Positions 15,930 through 24,412 of a stretch of DNA of 64,000 bases are shown here, piece after piece. The DNA comes from Terriglobia bacterium (GTDB lineage: Bacteria; Acidobacteriota; Terriglobia; Terriglobales; Acidobacteriaceae). The position numbers and the translations under genes were made by a program. Positions within the stretch are counted from its first letter, which is position 1, and every line of letters begins with the position of its first letter. Under the pieces are notes generated by a model that saw nothing but the letters and a program-made list of their open reading frames with translations, did no database searches and had not been told where the DNA came from. The stretch lies in the NCBI GenBank assembly GCA_020073185.1, contig JAIQFT010000009.1, positions 62,001 to 126,000 of the forward strand, read 5' to 3'.

Positions 15930-16894
15930 GGCTTCCCCGTCCGTATGCGCGGGTCGGCGGCGTAGAGCAACAAGTCCGCAACCAAGCTGCCCGCCACCAA
16001 GAAGAGAGTCGAAAGCACAACGGCTCCGATCACCAGGTACAAATCGCGCGCGAAGATGGCTTCCAGCAGCATCGGTCCCAGCCCCGGCCAACTCATGATG
16101 ACTTCAACCAGCAGGGATGCGCTGAGCAGCGTAGCCAGCGAGAACCCGAACAGTGTGATCAGCGGGTTCGCGGCCGCGGGCAGGGCGTAGCGGAACAGCA
16201 CCCAGTTCTCCGGCAGGCCGTGTCCACGCGCGGCGCGGATGAATGGCGCATCCAACACCTCGATCATCGCAGCACGCACGTGCCTCAACAGCGCGGGCAC
16301 CGTTCCCAGCATGATCACCAGGACCGGCAGCAGCATGTGCGTCCCCAAGTCTTGTATTTTCTTGAGGGGAGTCAGTTCGGCGCTATTCACCGAGAACATG
16401 CCGCCGACCGGCAGAATCCGGGTTCGCACCGCCAGCATCAGGAATGCCAGCGCGAGTAGCAGATCCGGGGTCGCGAGCAAGGCAGAAGTCCCGACCCCGA
16501 AAGCACGTCTGGCCCAGCCGCGCCGATGGCTGGCTGCCCAGATGCCGAGCGGGATCGCCAGCACCCACGACAGGAGGACCGCCGTCCCGGTCAGCAGCAG
16601 GGTGTTACGCGCGCGCACGCCTAGCAGCTTGCGCGCCGGTGCGTTGTAGGCGAACGAATATCCGAAGTCCCCGCGCGCCACCGACTGGAGCCAGCGCGCA
16701 TAGCGGATGGGCAAAGGGCGATCCAAGCCGTATTGGGCGCGTTGTGCCGCGATGGTATCGGCCGAGACTTGCGGCATCATGCGCATCTCGGCGAAGTAAT
16801 CGCCGGGTGCCATCTCGGAAAAAAGAAACGAAAGCACGGAGACGCCCGCCAGCACGAGGACGGCATGCAGCAATCTGCGCAGCAGGTAGCGCAT
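15926..16894 (-). CDS. Peptide ABC transporter permease, OppB type
   Basis: Inner-membrane permease of 322 aa starting MRYLLRRLLHAVLVLAGVSV, typical of OppB/DppB. EMAPGDYFAEMR follows the first helix, and the cytoplasmic coupling loop is seen as MIEVLDAPFIRAARGHGL. The chosen ATG (16894) lies 2 bp after the stop of the upstream ATPase gene; an in-frame Met 11 codons upstream would overlap it. Confidence 0.92.
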   Translation of the reverse strand: MRYLLRRLLHAVLVLAGVSVLSFLFSEMAPGDYFAEMRMMPQVSADTIAAQRAQYGLDRPLPIRYARWLQSVARGDFGYSFAYNAPARKLLGVRARNTLLLTGTAVLLSWVLAIPLGIWAASHRRGWARRAFGVGTSALLATPDLLLALAFLMLAVRTRILPVGGMFSVNSAELTPLKKIQDLGTHMLLPVLVIMLGTVPALLRHVRAAMIEVLDAPFIRAARGHGLPENWVLFRYALPAAANPLITLFGFSLATLLSASLLVEVIMSWPGLGPMLLEAIFARDLYLVIGAVVLSTLFLVAGSLVADLLLYAADPRIRTGKP

Positions 16895-16896
16895 GG

Positions 16897-17742
16897 TCAC
16901 TGGCTCCTGGCGGCGGGGTGAAGGCACGCAATCTCCGGGATGGCCGCGATCAACTCCCGCGTGACCGGCTGCTGCGGAGAGCGGAACAGCTCCGCCGTGG
17001 GGGCACGTTCCACCACACGCCCGCCGTGCATGACGGCAACTTCATCGGCCACCTGCTTCACGAGGCCGAGGTCGTGGGAAATGTAGAGATAGGTCAGGTC
17101 GTGCCGCTTGCGCAGCTCGAGCAGAGTATTCACCATCTGCGCTTGGAGAGAAAGATCGAGGCCGGACAGCGCCTCATCCAGGATCAATAGTTCAGGCTCC
17201 TGCACCAAGGCGCGAGCGATGGCCAGTCGCTGTCGCTGACCTCCGCTGAACTGGTGGGGGTAGCGTTGGGCGCAGTCTGGCAGCATCCCCACCTGCACCA
17301 TGGTGTCAAGCGCTTTTTCGGCTCTTGCCCGCGCGCTGCCGTAATGCTGGATCCGGAGCGGTTCCTCGACCAGTTCAAGCGCCGAAAAGCGCGGGTTAAG
17401 CGCAGAGGCGGTATCTTGAAAGATGAGCTGTAACTTCGGGCGGATGTGGCGCAGTTCGCTCTCGCACAGCCCTGCCACGTCCTTGCCCTGAAACCAAATG
17501 CTGCCACCCGAAGGCCGCTCCAAGCATGCGATGCAGCGCGCCAGCGTGGACTTCCCCGATCCCGACCCACCGACCAGCGCCAGGAACAAACCCCGGGCAG
17601 CCGCCAGGTCTACTCCGTCCAGGGCGGTCACCGAGTGTTGGCGCAGAGATAGCGGATGACGTTGCGCATAAGTTTTGCGCAGCCGTTCCACGCGCAACAG
17701 AGGTTGCACACCCACGCTACCCTGGCTGCCATTAGCCGCCAT
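16897..17742 (-). CDS. Peptide ABC transporter ATP-binding protein, OppF type
   Basis: ABC ATPase of 281 aa. Walker A is GGSGSGKST (around residue 60), the Q-loop lies in LIFQDT, the signature is FSGGQRQRLAIARAL, Walker B is LLILDEALSGLD and the switch His is in ISHDLG. The start ATG overlaps the last codons of the OppD-type gene by 11 bases. It works with the OppD-type protein to power peptide import. Confidence 0.92.
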   Translation of the reverse strand: MAANGSQGSVGVQPLLRVERLRKTYAQRHPLSLRQHSVTALDGVDLAAARGLFLALVGGSGSGKSTLARCIACLERPSGGSIWFQGKDVAGLCESELRHIRPKLQLIFQDTASALNPRFSALELVEEPLRIQHYGSARARAEKALDTMVQVGMLPDCAQRYPHQFSGGQRQRLAIARALVQEPELLILDEALSGLDLSLQAQMVNTLLELRKRHDLTYLYISHDLGLVKQVADEVAVMHGGRVVERAPTAELFRSPQQPVTRELIAAIPEIACLHPAARSQ

Positions 17743-18700
17743 ACTTGAAGCAGCGCACGCGGCGCTCTCCTTCCGCGACTTCTTCCGGCGCTCGTGCCGC
17801 ACAAGCCTCGAGCCGCTCCGAGCAACGCGGCTCGAAACTGCAACCGGAAGGGAGAAGCGACAAACTGGGCGGCTGTCCAGGGATGGCTGGAAGCACGCCG
17901 GCGCTGTTCTCGCCCTGCCGGCCGGCCATCAACGACAGCAGCGCTTTCGTATAAGGATGGCGCGGATGGCAATAGACTTCCGGCAAAATGCCTTGTTCCA
18001 CGATTTTGCCGGCATAGATCACCAGCACGCGGTCGCAGAGCGTAGCCAGCACTGCCGGGTCGTGGCTGATGAGCAACAACGAAACCCCCATCTCCTGGCG
18101 TAGCCGTTGGAGCAGCCCGAGGATTTCCGCCTGCGTAGTCGAATCCAATGAGCTGGTCGGTTCGTCTGCCGTGACCAGCGCCGGACGGCAAACCAGCGCC
18201 TGCGCGATCACAACTCGCTGGAGCTGACCGCCACTGAGCTGATGCGGGTAAGCCCGGAAGTAACGCTCTCCCTCCAAGCCGACGCATGCGAGCATGTCTT
18301 GCGCGCGCTGGATGGCACGGGCTCGATCAAGGGCCATGTGCGCGCGCACGACATCGGCGACTTGCTGCCCGACGCGCAGCACCGGATTGAGTGCCAGCGC
18401 GGGTTCTTGGTAGATAAGCTCCAGGTCCGTCCCGCGGATGCAGCGAAGCTCCTTCTCGTTGAGCCCGACCAGCTCCCGGCCTCGAAGGCGCACCGAACCC
18501 CGGCTGACGGATGCTTCGGACGGTAAGAGCCCCATGATGGTGGCGGCGAGAGTGCTCTTTCCGCAGCCGGATTCGCCCAACACGCCGACGGATTCACCCT
18601 CCCTGATCACGAAGTCCACGCCTTGCAGCGCGCATACTGGTCCGGCGCTGGATAAGTTGTAGTGGACGTGCAGGTCCCGTACCTGGAGGAGAGCTTCCAT
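17732..18700 (-). CDS. Peptide ABC transporter ATP-binding protein, OppD type
   Basis: ABC ATPase of 322 aa starting MEALLQVRDLHVHYN. Walker A is GESGCGKST, the signature LSGGQLQRVVIAQAL, Walker B VTADEPTSSLD, and the C-terminal oligopeptide-transporter extension holds a Cys-rich CSFEPRCSERLEAC motif typical of OppD/DppD. The frame is open to 18829, but the extension has no ABC character and lies in the gap after the protease gene. The gap of 132 bp to the S8 protease gene is the largest inside the block. Confidence 0.92.
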   Translation of the reverse strand: MEALLQVRDLHVHYNLSSAGPVCALQGVDFVIREGESVGVLGESGCGKSTLAATIMGLLPSEASVSRGSVRLRGRELVGLNEKELRCIRGTDLELIYQEPALALNPVLRVGQQVADVVRAHMALDRARAIQRAQDMLACVGLEGERYFRAYPHQLSGGQLQRVVIAQALVCRPALVTADEPTSSLDSTTQAEILGLLQRLRQEMGVSLLLISHDPAVLATLCDRVLVIYAGKIVEQGILPEVYCHPRHPYTKALLSLMAGRQGENSAGVLPAIPGQPPSLSLLPSGCSFEPRCSERLEACAARAPEEVAEGERRVRCFKYGG

Positions 18701-18832
18701 CCCTTTTCGCAAGGAGTCGAGTCGCCCTATGTTGAAGCGTGCCGCGGGGCGAGCGCAAGGGGGAAATGAAGGCGGCAGACCGCTGCGGAAAGGTGCGCCT
18801 TCAGTGAGACCTTGACCCCGGTTACACAACTA

Positions 18833-20209
18833 TCAGTTGGATATGGTTATGGTGGGGAGTTCCGCCTTGATGTATTCCACCGAATCGCATAAATCCAGGG
18901 CGCCGTACCCAGAGTCGAGGTTAAATTTATTATTGTTGGAAAAAGCTTCCAGGGCTTCGGACATCGGCATCTTCGACCAGAACTGCTTCAACAAGGCCAT
19001 ACCGCCGGCAACGAAGGGAGCACTAAAGGACGTACCCCAGGCAGCAGCGTAGTTGTTGCCTGGATAGGTGGTGATGACACCTTCGCCGGGAGCTCCCAGG
19101 TCAACGATGTGGGCGCCAAAATTGGAGAACTTGCTGAGTCTGCCGATGTTATCGGTGGACGCCACTCCAATGACGTTCTTCATCCCCGCAGGGTAGACGA
19201 TTGTCGAAGTCCCCGAGTTTCCCACCGAGGCCACGACAACCACGTTATGCAGGCGCGCATAGTTGAGAGCGCGCATGAACTCGGCAGAATTGGAGAGGAT
19301 GCTGAAGCTCAGATTGATGACCTTCGCTCCGTGATCCACAGCGAAATAAATAGCCCGAATGATGTCGAACAGGCTGGCCGTGCCGTCGCCCTGAAATACC
19401 TTCAAGGGCATGATGCGGGCATTGGGAGCGGCCAGGTGCACGATACCCGCAACCATGGTGCCGTGACCGAACGCCGGCGGAAGTGTCAGCGGATCAAGGA
19501 TGGCGGCCGTGGACTGGTCCAGAATGGCGGCGGTGGACTGGTTCACTACCGCGACTCCGTTTTGGTTCAGCATGGCCTGTCCCGCTGAAGTGAGGACGGC
19601 AGCGGTGGCTGGCGGCAAATCATTCATCTCCGACGGGATGCCGGCCACGTTGCGCGTGAAGTCATATCCCGCCACCAGCGCCGACTGCAGGACGGGGTGA
19701 TTGGGGTCCACTCCGGTGTCGATGATGGCGACGATTCCCGTCCCGGTGGCGCCGTAGTTTGATTGCGCGCAGTTCAAACGGATGAGCGCAGTGGCGGGCT
19801 GATTAACGTAACCCTTAGCCGCGGTGGAACCATAATAGGAGACGAGGGTGGGGTCGAAAAGTTTATCCAGGATGGCGGCGGTGGACTGGTCAAGCCGGGC
19901 AGCGCTAGCGTTAGAGACCTCCGCGACCAGCGCCGTGAAATCCTGCTCCGCTCGCTGCACTCGCGGATCGGACTGCAAGTCGGAAAAAACTTGCTGCGAC
20001 TGGGCTGGGTCGAAAGGTGCCATCAGGGCAACGCCCTGCGTGGGAACAGAGGCGACATCGCTCAGCCCATGGTCGGAGGCTACCTGTTGGTCGTTTCCCG
20101 GCGCTCGCACAATGAACCGGCTGCCCGACGGCGCAGACTGGCCGTAGCCCGCCACCGACAAGCCGGTAAGCAATAAAAAAACCAAGAGACGATTGATAAC
20201 AGCTTTCAT
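18833..20209 (-). CDS. Secreted subtilisin-like serine protease (S8) with QSTAAILD repeats
   Basis: This 458-aa protein has a signal peptide (RLLVFLLLTGLSVAGYGQ), an inhibitor-I9-like propeptide (residues about 30-100), and a subtilase domain. The triad is Asp in IIDTGVDPNHP (near 161), His in GHGTMVAGI (near 246) and Ser in GTSFSAPFVAGG (near 391). The motif QSTAAILD occurs three times: once at the propeptide/catalytic border and twice in tandem just before the His motif. GAGAGGTTAGG gives a good ribosome site. The enzyme should act outside the inner membrane, and its position directly before a peptide importer suggests that it makes peptides for uptake (inference). Confidence 0.93.
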   Translation of the reverse strand: MKAVINRLLVFLLLTGLSVAGYGQSAPSGSRFIVRAPGNDQQVASDHGLSDVASVPTQGVALMAPFDPAQSQQVFSDLQSDPRVQRAEQDFTALVAEVSNASAARLDQSTAAILDKLFDPTLVSYYGSTAAKGYVNQPATALIRLNCAQSNYGATGTGIVAIIDTGVDPNHPVLQSALVAGYDFTRNVAGIPSEMNDLPPATAAVLTSAGQAMLNQNGVAVVNQSTAAILDQSTAAILDPLTLPPAFGHGTMVAGIVHLAAPNARIMPLKVFQGDGTASLFDIIRAIYFAVDHGAKVINLSFSILSNSAEFMRALNYARLHNVVVVASVGNSGTSTIVYPAGMKNVIGVASTDNIGRLSKFSNFGAHIVDLGAPGEGVITTYPGNNYAAAWGTSFSAPFVAGGMALLKQFWSKMPMSEALEAFSNNNKFNLDSGYGALDLCDSVEYIKAELPTITISN

Positions 20210-20271
20210 CCTAACCTCTCTGTAGTACCTGGAGCAGGAAGGTCCCGCCCTGAAACCAAGCCCGGAGCTGC

Positions 20272-20919
20272 TTACCTGACATCAACCCCAAGCCGAACCT
20301 CAAGGCCTTTACCGCGTTGTTCTACCGGAACATACAACCAGAGGTGCCGGGCGGGCTCATATTCCATCTGGAACTCGCCAAAGCGATTGCTGAGCGTGCG
20401 CGCAATCACCGCCTTGCCCGACATCAATAGGACCGGCACGTCACCCAGGTCGGTCGTCGGTTGCTCACGGTCGGCAATCTGCCCCACCAAGTTGATGCGC
20501 GCGCAACCGCGCTCGTGCTCCAGCCGCACATCCACGGAATAACGCCCGGCCTCGTAGAGTGCCTGGCGGCTGAGGCGATGTTGCATGCGCACACCTGCCG
20601 GCAGAGGATCACGAAAGCTGTCGTACACCAGCTTGGCGACTATGCGCGGCAGGATATGTACCTTTTCCGGTCGTTGCAGCGCAAAGAATGATCGGGCCGT
20701 TTGGACGACGGAGTCCGGCACATCCCACCGCGAATCGGAAGCCCCCACCTCAGCTGCAGCACCGAGAAGCCGGGCAGTCCGGCCGCACCGGGCGCACGCT
20801 GTCTTGAGGTGCGCTTGCATCGCTTCGCGTTCCCGCCCAACTAACACGCCACGCACAAAATCGATCCACTTGGTTGCGTCGTAATGATTCACTATCATTT
20901 CCTCTGCGGACTGGTTCAT
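20272..20919 (-). CDS. Zinc-finger (anti-sigma-like) protein with C-terminal beta domain
   Basis: This 215-aa protein has an N-terminal stretch AHLKTACARCGRTARL giving a His-x(4)-Cys-x2-Cys pattern, as in ZAS/zf-HC2 anti-sigma domains. The C-terminal 90 residues (EHERGCARINLVGQIADRE onward) look like a carboxypeptidase-regulatory or Ig-like beta domain. No membrane segment is seen, so it would be cytoplasmic. It is the first gene of the block ending with the sigma factor and CHAT protease, and the natural candidate to control the sigma factor (inference). Its promoter region carries a palindrome. Confidence 0.7.
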   Translation of the reverse strand: MNQSAEEMIVNHYDATKWIDFVRGVLVGREREAMQAHLKTACARCGRTARLLGAAAEVGASDSRWDVPDSVVQTARSFFALQRPEKVHILPRIVAKLVYDSFRDPLPAGVRMQHRLSRQALYEAGRYSVDVRLEHERGCARINLVGQIADREQPTTDLGDVPVLLMSGKAVIARTLSNRFGEFQMEYEPARHLWLYVPVEQRGKGLEVRLGVDVR

Positions 20920-20925
20920 TACCAG

Positions 20926-21004
20926 CCTAATTTGGAGTTATCCCAACCTAAGTTAGGGTTCCGAGGCGCAGAGGAAAATATATGCCCGCGCACTTTCTTG
21001 TCCA
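20926..21004 (-). promoter_or_regulatory. Candidate promoter and operator of the nine-gene block
   Basis: On the minus strand TGGACA (20999-21004) and TATATT (20977-20982) are separated by 16 bp, close to the housekeeping consensus. Between this and the start codon is a palindrome CCTAA-N-TTAGG (20947-20957), with a degenerate second copy CCTAATTTGG (20926-20935) 21 bp away. The two could form an operator for an unknown regulator. Confidence 0.45.
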
Positions 21005-21479
21005 TTTGGCGCCCAGTTTCTCAACCTCGTTGTTCAAGACACGATGCCAGCCGCACAATACTCGCTGTCGAGAAGCTATCTCACGAAACATTCGGCAATT
21101 CTTGATGTCGCAAATTCAATGACTTGGAAGAGGGCATCAACTCAGTTACCCCGTCCGTGGAATAGCTACTAGGTTTTCTGCTCACCGGGAGTGGAACCTA
21201 ATAAATGCCGACTGCTTCGCTGCGCCTGATCCGGGAGCCGGCGTGCCTGGCCGCTATATGGCTCTAAGAATCGCGGAAGGATTGCGAACTGACTCGTATT
21301 CGAAGAGACCCTTGAACCACGAGCGACCCTTACCCACGCTCAATAGCAGAGGATATTTCTTACTCCCTCTCAGCTCGGTGTGTCAACTCTGTTGAAGACT
21401 TTCTACAGCTGTTGGGCCGAGTTCTTGACATGGATGTACCTGCCAAGTGTTTCGGCAATATTTTTTTTTCGTATCCGAG
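21005..21479. other. Intergenic region, no gene seen
   Basis: Non-coding stretch between the zinc-finger gene promoter and repeat element B. Only short frames with no ribosome site are present, and I recognise no RNA gene. Confidence 0.5.
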
Positions 21480-21670
21480 GCGCTCCTATATTTCCGGCGC
21501 GCTCCGGTACCCTACATACACAAACCTGGGCCTGGGGTTGCCAGGATTGCTCTCTTCCCCTCGCTGCCCAAGCCGCCCGCTCGCGATCTTGGAGAGTGGG
21601 AATCCCAGGCCGTTTTCCTGCGAGAGTCCGCATTACGTTTCCTGTCTTGCGCCTGAGAAGATAGGTGATG
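21480..21670 (+). repeat. Structured repeat element, copy B
   Basis: Second copy of the element at 9083-9300, same orientation. GGCCTGGG (21529-21536) pairs with CCCAGGCC (21604-21611). The conserved blocks are CTATATTT, ACCCTACATAC, CAGGATTGC, GTGGGAATC and GTTTCCTGTCTTGCGCC. It ends just upstream of a PilZ gene, so it could be a 5' leader there; copy A has no convincing gene downstream. Short frames across it are not genes. Confidence 0.6.
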
Positions 21671-21692
21671 CCGGATCAACGGGAGAGAAGAA

Positions 21693-22169
21693 ATGGCAAT
21701 GATGCAGAATTCTTGGCTGAACAAGACATATCGGGAGACACTCCCAGCCGACTCTGTCCATGAACGACGAGGCCAGCAACGGATGCCATGTGCGACTCCG
21801 GCGATCGTGACTTCGGGGCAGCACACTCTTGCAGCCTCCATGAAGAACATTGGCACCCGAGGACTTTTCTTCATCACTGACGCTTTTTTTGGAGCAGGCT
21901 GCGACATCGCCATTCTCCTCGTGCTGCCGGAAGGACTGGGATTGCCTTTAACGGGCATGGTTTGCTGTCATGGGCGTGTCGTTCGCGTCAGTTCATGTTT
22001 TGGCCAATACGGCATTGCTGCGGAGATCGAGCGGATGACCCCTGGGGACATTCTCCTCATGGCTCGACAAGTGGCCCCTTCCCACCGTACCCGGCGAGGT
22101 CGCCGCGTGGCCCGAAACACTCGGCTCGATTTGCCTGACTTCGAGGTCGCGTATCGAGTGCATGCTTGA
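21693..22169 (+). CDS. PilZ domain protein
   Basis: This 158-aa protein starts after GGGAGAGAAGAA, a good ribosome site. A single PilZ domain covers about residues 27-120: ERRGQQRMP gives the RxxxR c-di-GMP motif, SMKNIGTRGLF stands in place of the (D/N)xSxxG motif (second motif degenerate), and the domain closes with QYGIAAEIE. The C-terminal tail is basic. It stands next to the exopolysaccharide locus, so c-di-GMP control of surface polysaccharide is plausible (inference). Repeat element B lies directly upstream. Confidence 0.85.
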   Translation: MAMMQNSWLNKTYRETLPADSVHERRGQQRMPCATPAIVTSGQHTLAASMKNIGTRGLFFITDAFFGAGCDIAILLVLPEGLGLPLTGMVCCHGRVVRVSSCFGQYGIAAEIERMTPGDILLMARQVAPSHRTRRGRRVARNTRLDLPDFEVAYRVHA

Positions 22170-22454
22170 GCGACGAATGCGAAAGCCACTCCCGAATTAG
22201 CACTGAGATTCGCTCTCCCCTGATGAAATGGGGCGTGTTGGCTGGTCATTGGCGTACCTGCCTTATCAAGCATGGCTTGTTTTCCCGAACCGACCGGGTG
22301 GTCCTTGGTCGGCACGCGCTTCCGCGTGTATTCCCGAAAGGCCGCCACCGCTTCCTCCAGCGCCGACCTCCGCCGGCTGCTTGACGCCGTCGCCATGGAG
22401 AGAGAAGTCGCTACGGTTCGCTAGTACTGCGCTCGACTTGTCCACCGAGGACGA

Positions 22455-24014
22455 TCACCTTGTGGCTTGGGGCGCCCTCACGGCTCCGAGCATGCGTCGC
22501 GGCGTAGCGGGAACCCGCATCGGACGGCGGAGAAAGCGGCCGAAAGATGGGACTCGCCGGCGCACTTGCACAATCGGCAGCATCACCGCAATGGTGACCA
22601 AGGCTTGCTGCAACAATCCCCCGAGGTATTGCGCCATTTGCGCTTCGATACCCACCAGTGACGGCACCAGTGCCAGGCCGATGCCTTTCATGAGGACGCC
22701 GGAGTTGCGCGCCAGGCAGACCGTTGCGATCCCGTCCAGAACGACGCCGATCAGCATCATGATGCCGACCGTTCCGAACCACCCGTAGGCAATGTAACTT
22801 TCCGCCGCCACGCCGACGGAAATGGAGACGCCGTCGAGGTTGCGCTCGCTGGTCAATCCGTACGTCACCTGGTAAAAGCGATTGGCCTCGTTCACCGACG
22901 GCTTGTCGGGCCACAAGGCGCGGGGTATTACGGTGACGGCCATGTACCTGTACATGAAGCTGCCCTGGTAGGGAATAACGCTGGGCGTAACCTCCATCAC
23001 GTTGGCTGTCTGCTGCATGAGCGAGAAACGGGCGACGGAGGAATAGAGCGTGTCACGAAAGGCGGCCGGATTCGAATCTGAAAGTGTGGCTTCCCAATGG
23101 TGCAGCGCGCTGGTAACCCAGTCGGTGGCACGGTGGGCCTGGGTAGTTTCTCTCTCTGCGCCCCAATACTGGCTGCGGAACTGCTCTTTCGCCGGTTGCA
23201 AGAAGATGGCAAAAGCAAAGGCTAAGGCGAGCGCGGATTTGGGGACCTTGAAGCGCGTATCTACCAGAACTGAGCCGGCGATGACCATGACGCCGGCGCC
23301 GGTGCCGATCCAGCCGGAGGCCACTCCCATGCCGATGGTCAAGGCAATGAAAATGATCAATGCAACGCGCTCGAAGGGCGGGACCGGCCGCAGCAGACGA
23401 CGGCGCAGCAGAATGGCGAACGCGGCCTGCGGCACCGTGCTGCGCAGAATCACCATTACCTGGCGTAAACCCGAGCCGAAAACGTACGTCATCGAAGAAT
23501 TGCTCAGCAGCGGCCCCAGCAGCATCACGATGGCGACGTATTTCGGGGAGATTCTGGCGTCGCGCAGGTCCAGCATAGGGGCGTGGCGCAGACGGCGGAA
23601 AATTCCCAGATGCATGCCCACCAGCAAAGACACCACCGCCACCAGGGCTAGAGTAAGCGAACGAGTCACACCGCCTTCGGTCAGCGGGCGCGTGTTGCGA
23701 AACGTCCACGCATCTTGCAAATTCCAGAAGACGGGCATCCCGTAGGCCAGCCAGTACATGGTGGCTATCGCGGTAAACAGCGGGAAGTCCTTTTCCCCGT
23801 CCGGCTTTTGTTTCCAGTAGACCCAGTAACCCCAAGCGAGTTGCAGCAGCAGGTGGGAAAGGAGAATCTGCGGGAGAGTGGCACGCCCGGTGCCGGTCGC
23901 CCAGATGATGAGGGTGGCGATGATCGGCGGCGTTACATAGCGGGATGCCTGGAAAATGCCGCGTTCGAGGGTGCCCTTGGCCTGTTCCGCCGGTCGTGTG
24001 CGCTGGGGATGCAT
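22455..24014 (-). CDS. Wzy-like oligosaccharide repeat-unit polymerase, copy 1
   Basis: Polytopic membrane protein of 519 aa with about ten to twelve hydrophobic helices. The segment VIPRALWPDKPSVNEANRFY followed by SISVGVAAESYIAYGWFG matches the pattern of O-antigen/oligosaccharide repeat-unit polymerases, where a large loop with IPR..WPDKP precedes a helix containing E-x-Y. It should join polysaccharide repeat units in the periplasm. A highly similar paralog lies 400 bp upstream on the same strand (24413-25969), so this is a tandem duplication. The C-terminal 35 residues are basic and differ most between the copies. Confidence 0.7.
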   Translation of the reverse strand: MHPQRTRPAEQAKGTLERGIFQASRYVTPPIIATLIIWATGTGRATLPQILLSHLLLQLAWGYWVYWKQKPDGEKDFPLFTAIATMYWLAYGMPVFWNLQDAWTFRNTRPLTEGGVTRSLTLALVAVVSLLVGMHLGIFRRLRHAPMLDLRDARISPKYVAIVMLLGPLLSNSSMTYVFGSGLRQVMVILRSTVPQAAFAILLRRRLLRPVPPFERVALIIFIALTIGMGVASGWIGTGAGVMVIAGSVLVDTRFKVPKSALALAFAFAIFLQPAKEQFRSQYWGAERETTQAHRATDWVTSALHHWEATLSDSNPAAFRDTLYSSVARFSLMQQTANVMEVTPSVIPYQGSFMYRYMAVTVIPRALWPDKPSVNEANRFYQVTYGLTSERNLDGVSISVGVAAESYIAYGWFGTVGIMMLIGVVLDGIATVCLARNSGVLMKGIGLALVPSLVGIEAQMAQYLGGLLQQALVTIAVMLPIVQVRRRVPSFGRFLRRPMRVPATPRRMLGAVRAPQATR

Positions 24015-24412
24015 CCTTTGCTATCTGTAAATTCCAATCGTCCGCGGAGTCGGTCCCAATGCATCGCACTCGCCAGTGCGGTACGCTCTCGTCTGCTTAT
24101 GTATAGGCTAATCGTACCACGCAACCGGGGCATACCCAGTCCCCAAGAGGGTACGACCGCGAGTAATGTGTTTCGCGGCGGCTAGACTAGCCTTTTTCAA
24201 ATCCCGAGACACGAAGAATGACGAGTGAATCGGCCGACGCAATCTCGCGCACGCCGGTCAGGTTGCGCACATCGTCGTCGTAGAAGCGATGGCGGCCCAG
24301 GTAATCTGGGGAATTCGCGGCCAAGCGGCAATCGCGGAGCGCGATGATGCCGCCGCGCCCGACCCCCGGGGCAACCACGGTCGCGCGCGCTGCTGCCAGC
24401 CGCCCCAACAAT
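24015..24412. other. Spacer between the two Wzy-like genes
   Basis: About 400 bp. The half nearer copy 1 has no gene and must hold its promoter. The other part is the fragment annotated at 24187-24411. Confidence 0.5.
24187..24411 (-). pseudogene. Probable 3' remnant of an unidentified gene
   Basis: A 74-codon frame with a TTG as the only possible start. The product ends DVRNLTGVREIASADSLVIL and reads like the C-terminal part of a larger protein rather than random sequence. It begins where the second Wzy-like gene ends, so it may be the tail of a gene displaced by the duplication. I cannot name the family. Confidence 0.35.

Noticed and set aside
21380-21702. Several overlapping short frames across element B
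   Set aside because: No ribosome sites and no conserved protein content; the conserved feature here is base pairing.
21968-22396. 142-codon minus-strand frame overlapping the PilZ gene
   Set aside because: Antisense to the PilZ gene over half its length and no recognisable domain, although its first 60 residues are not obviously random.
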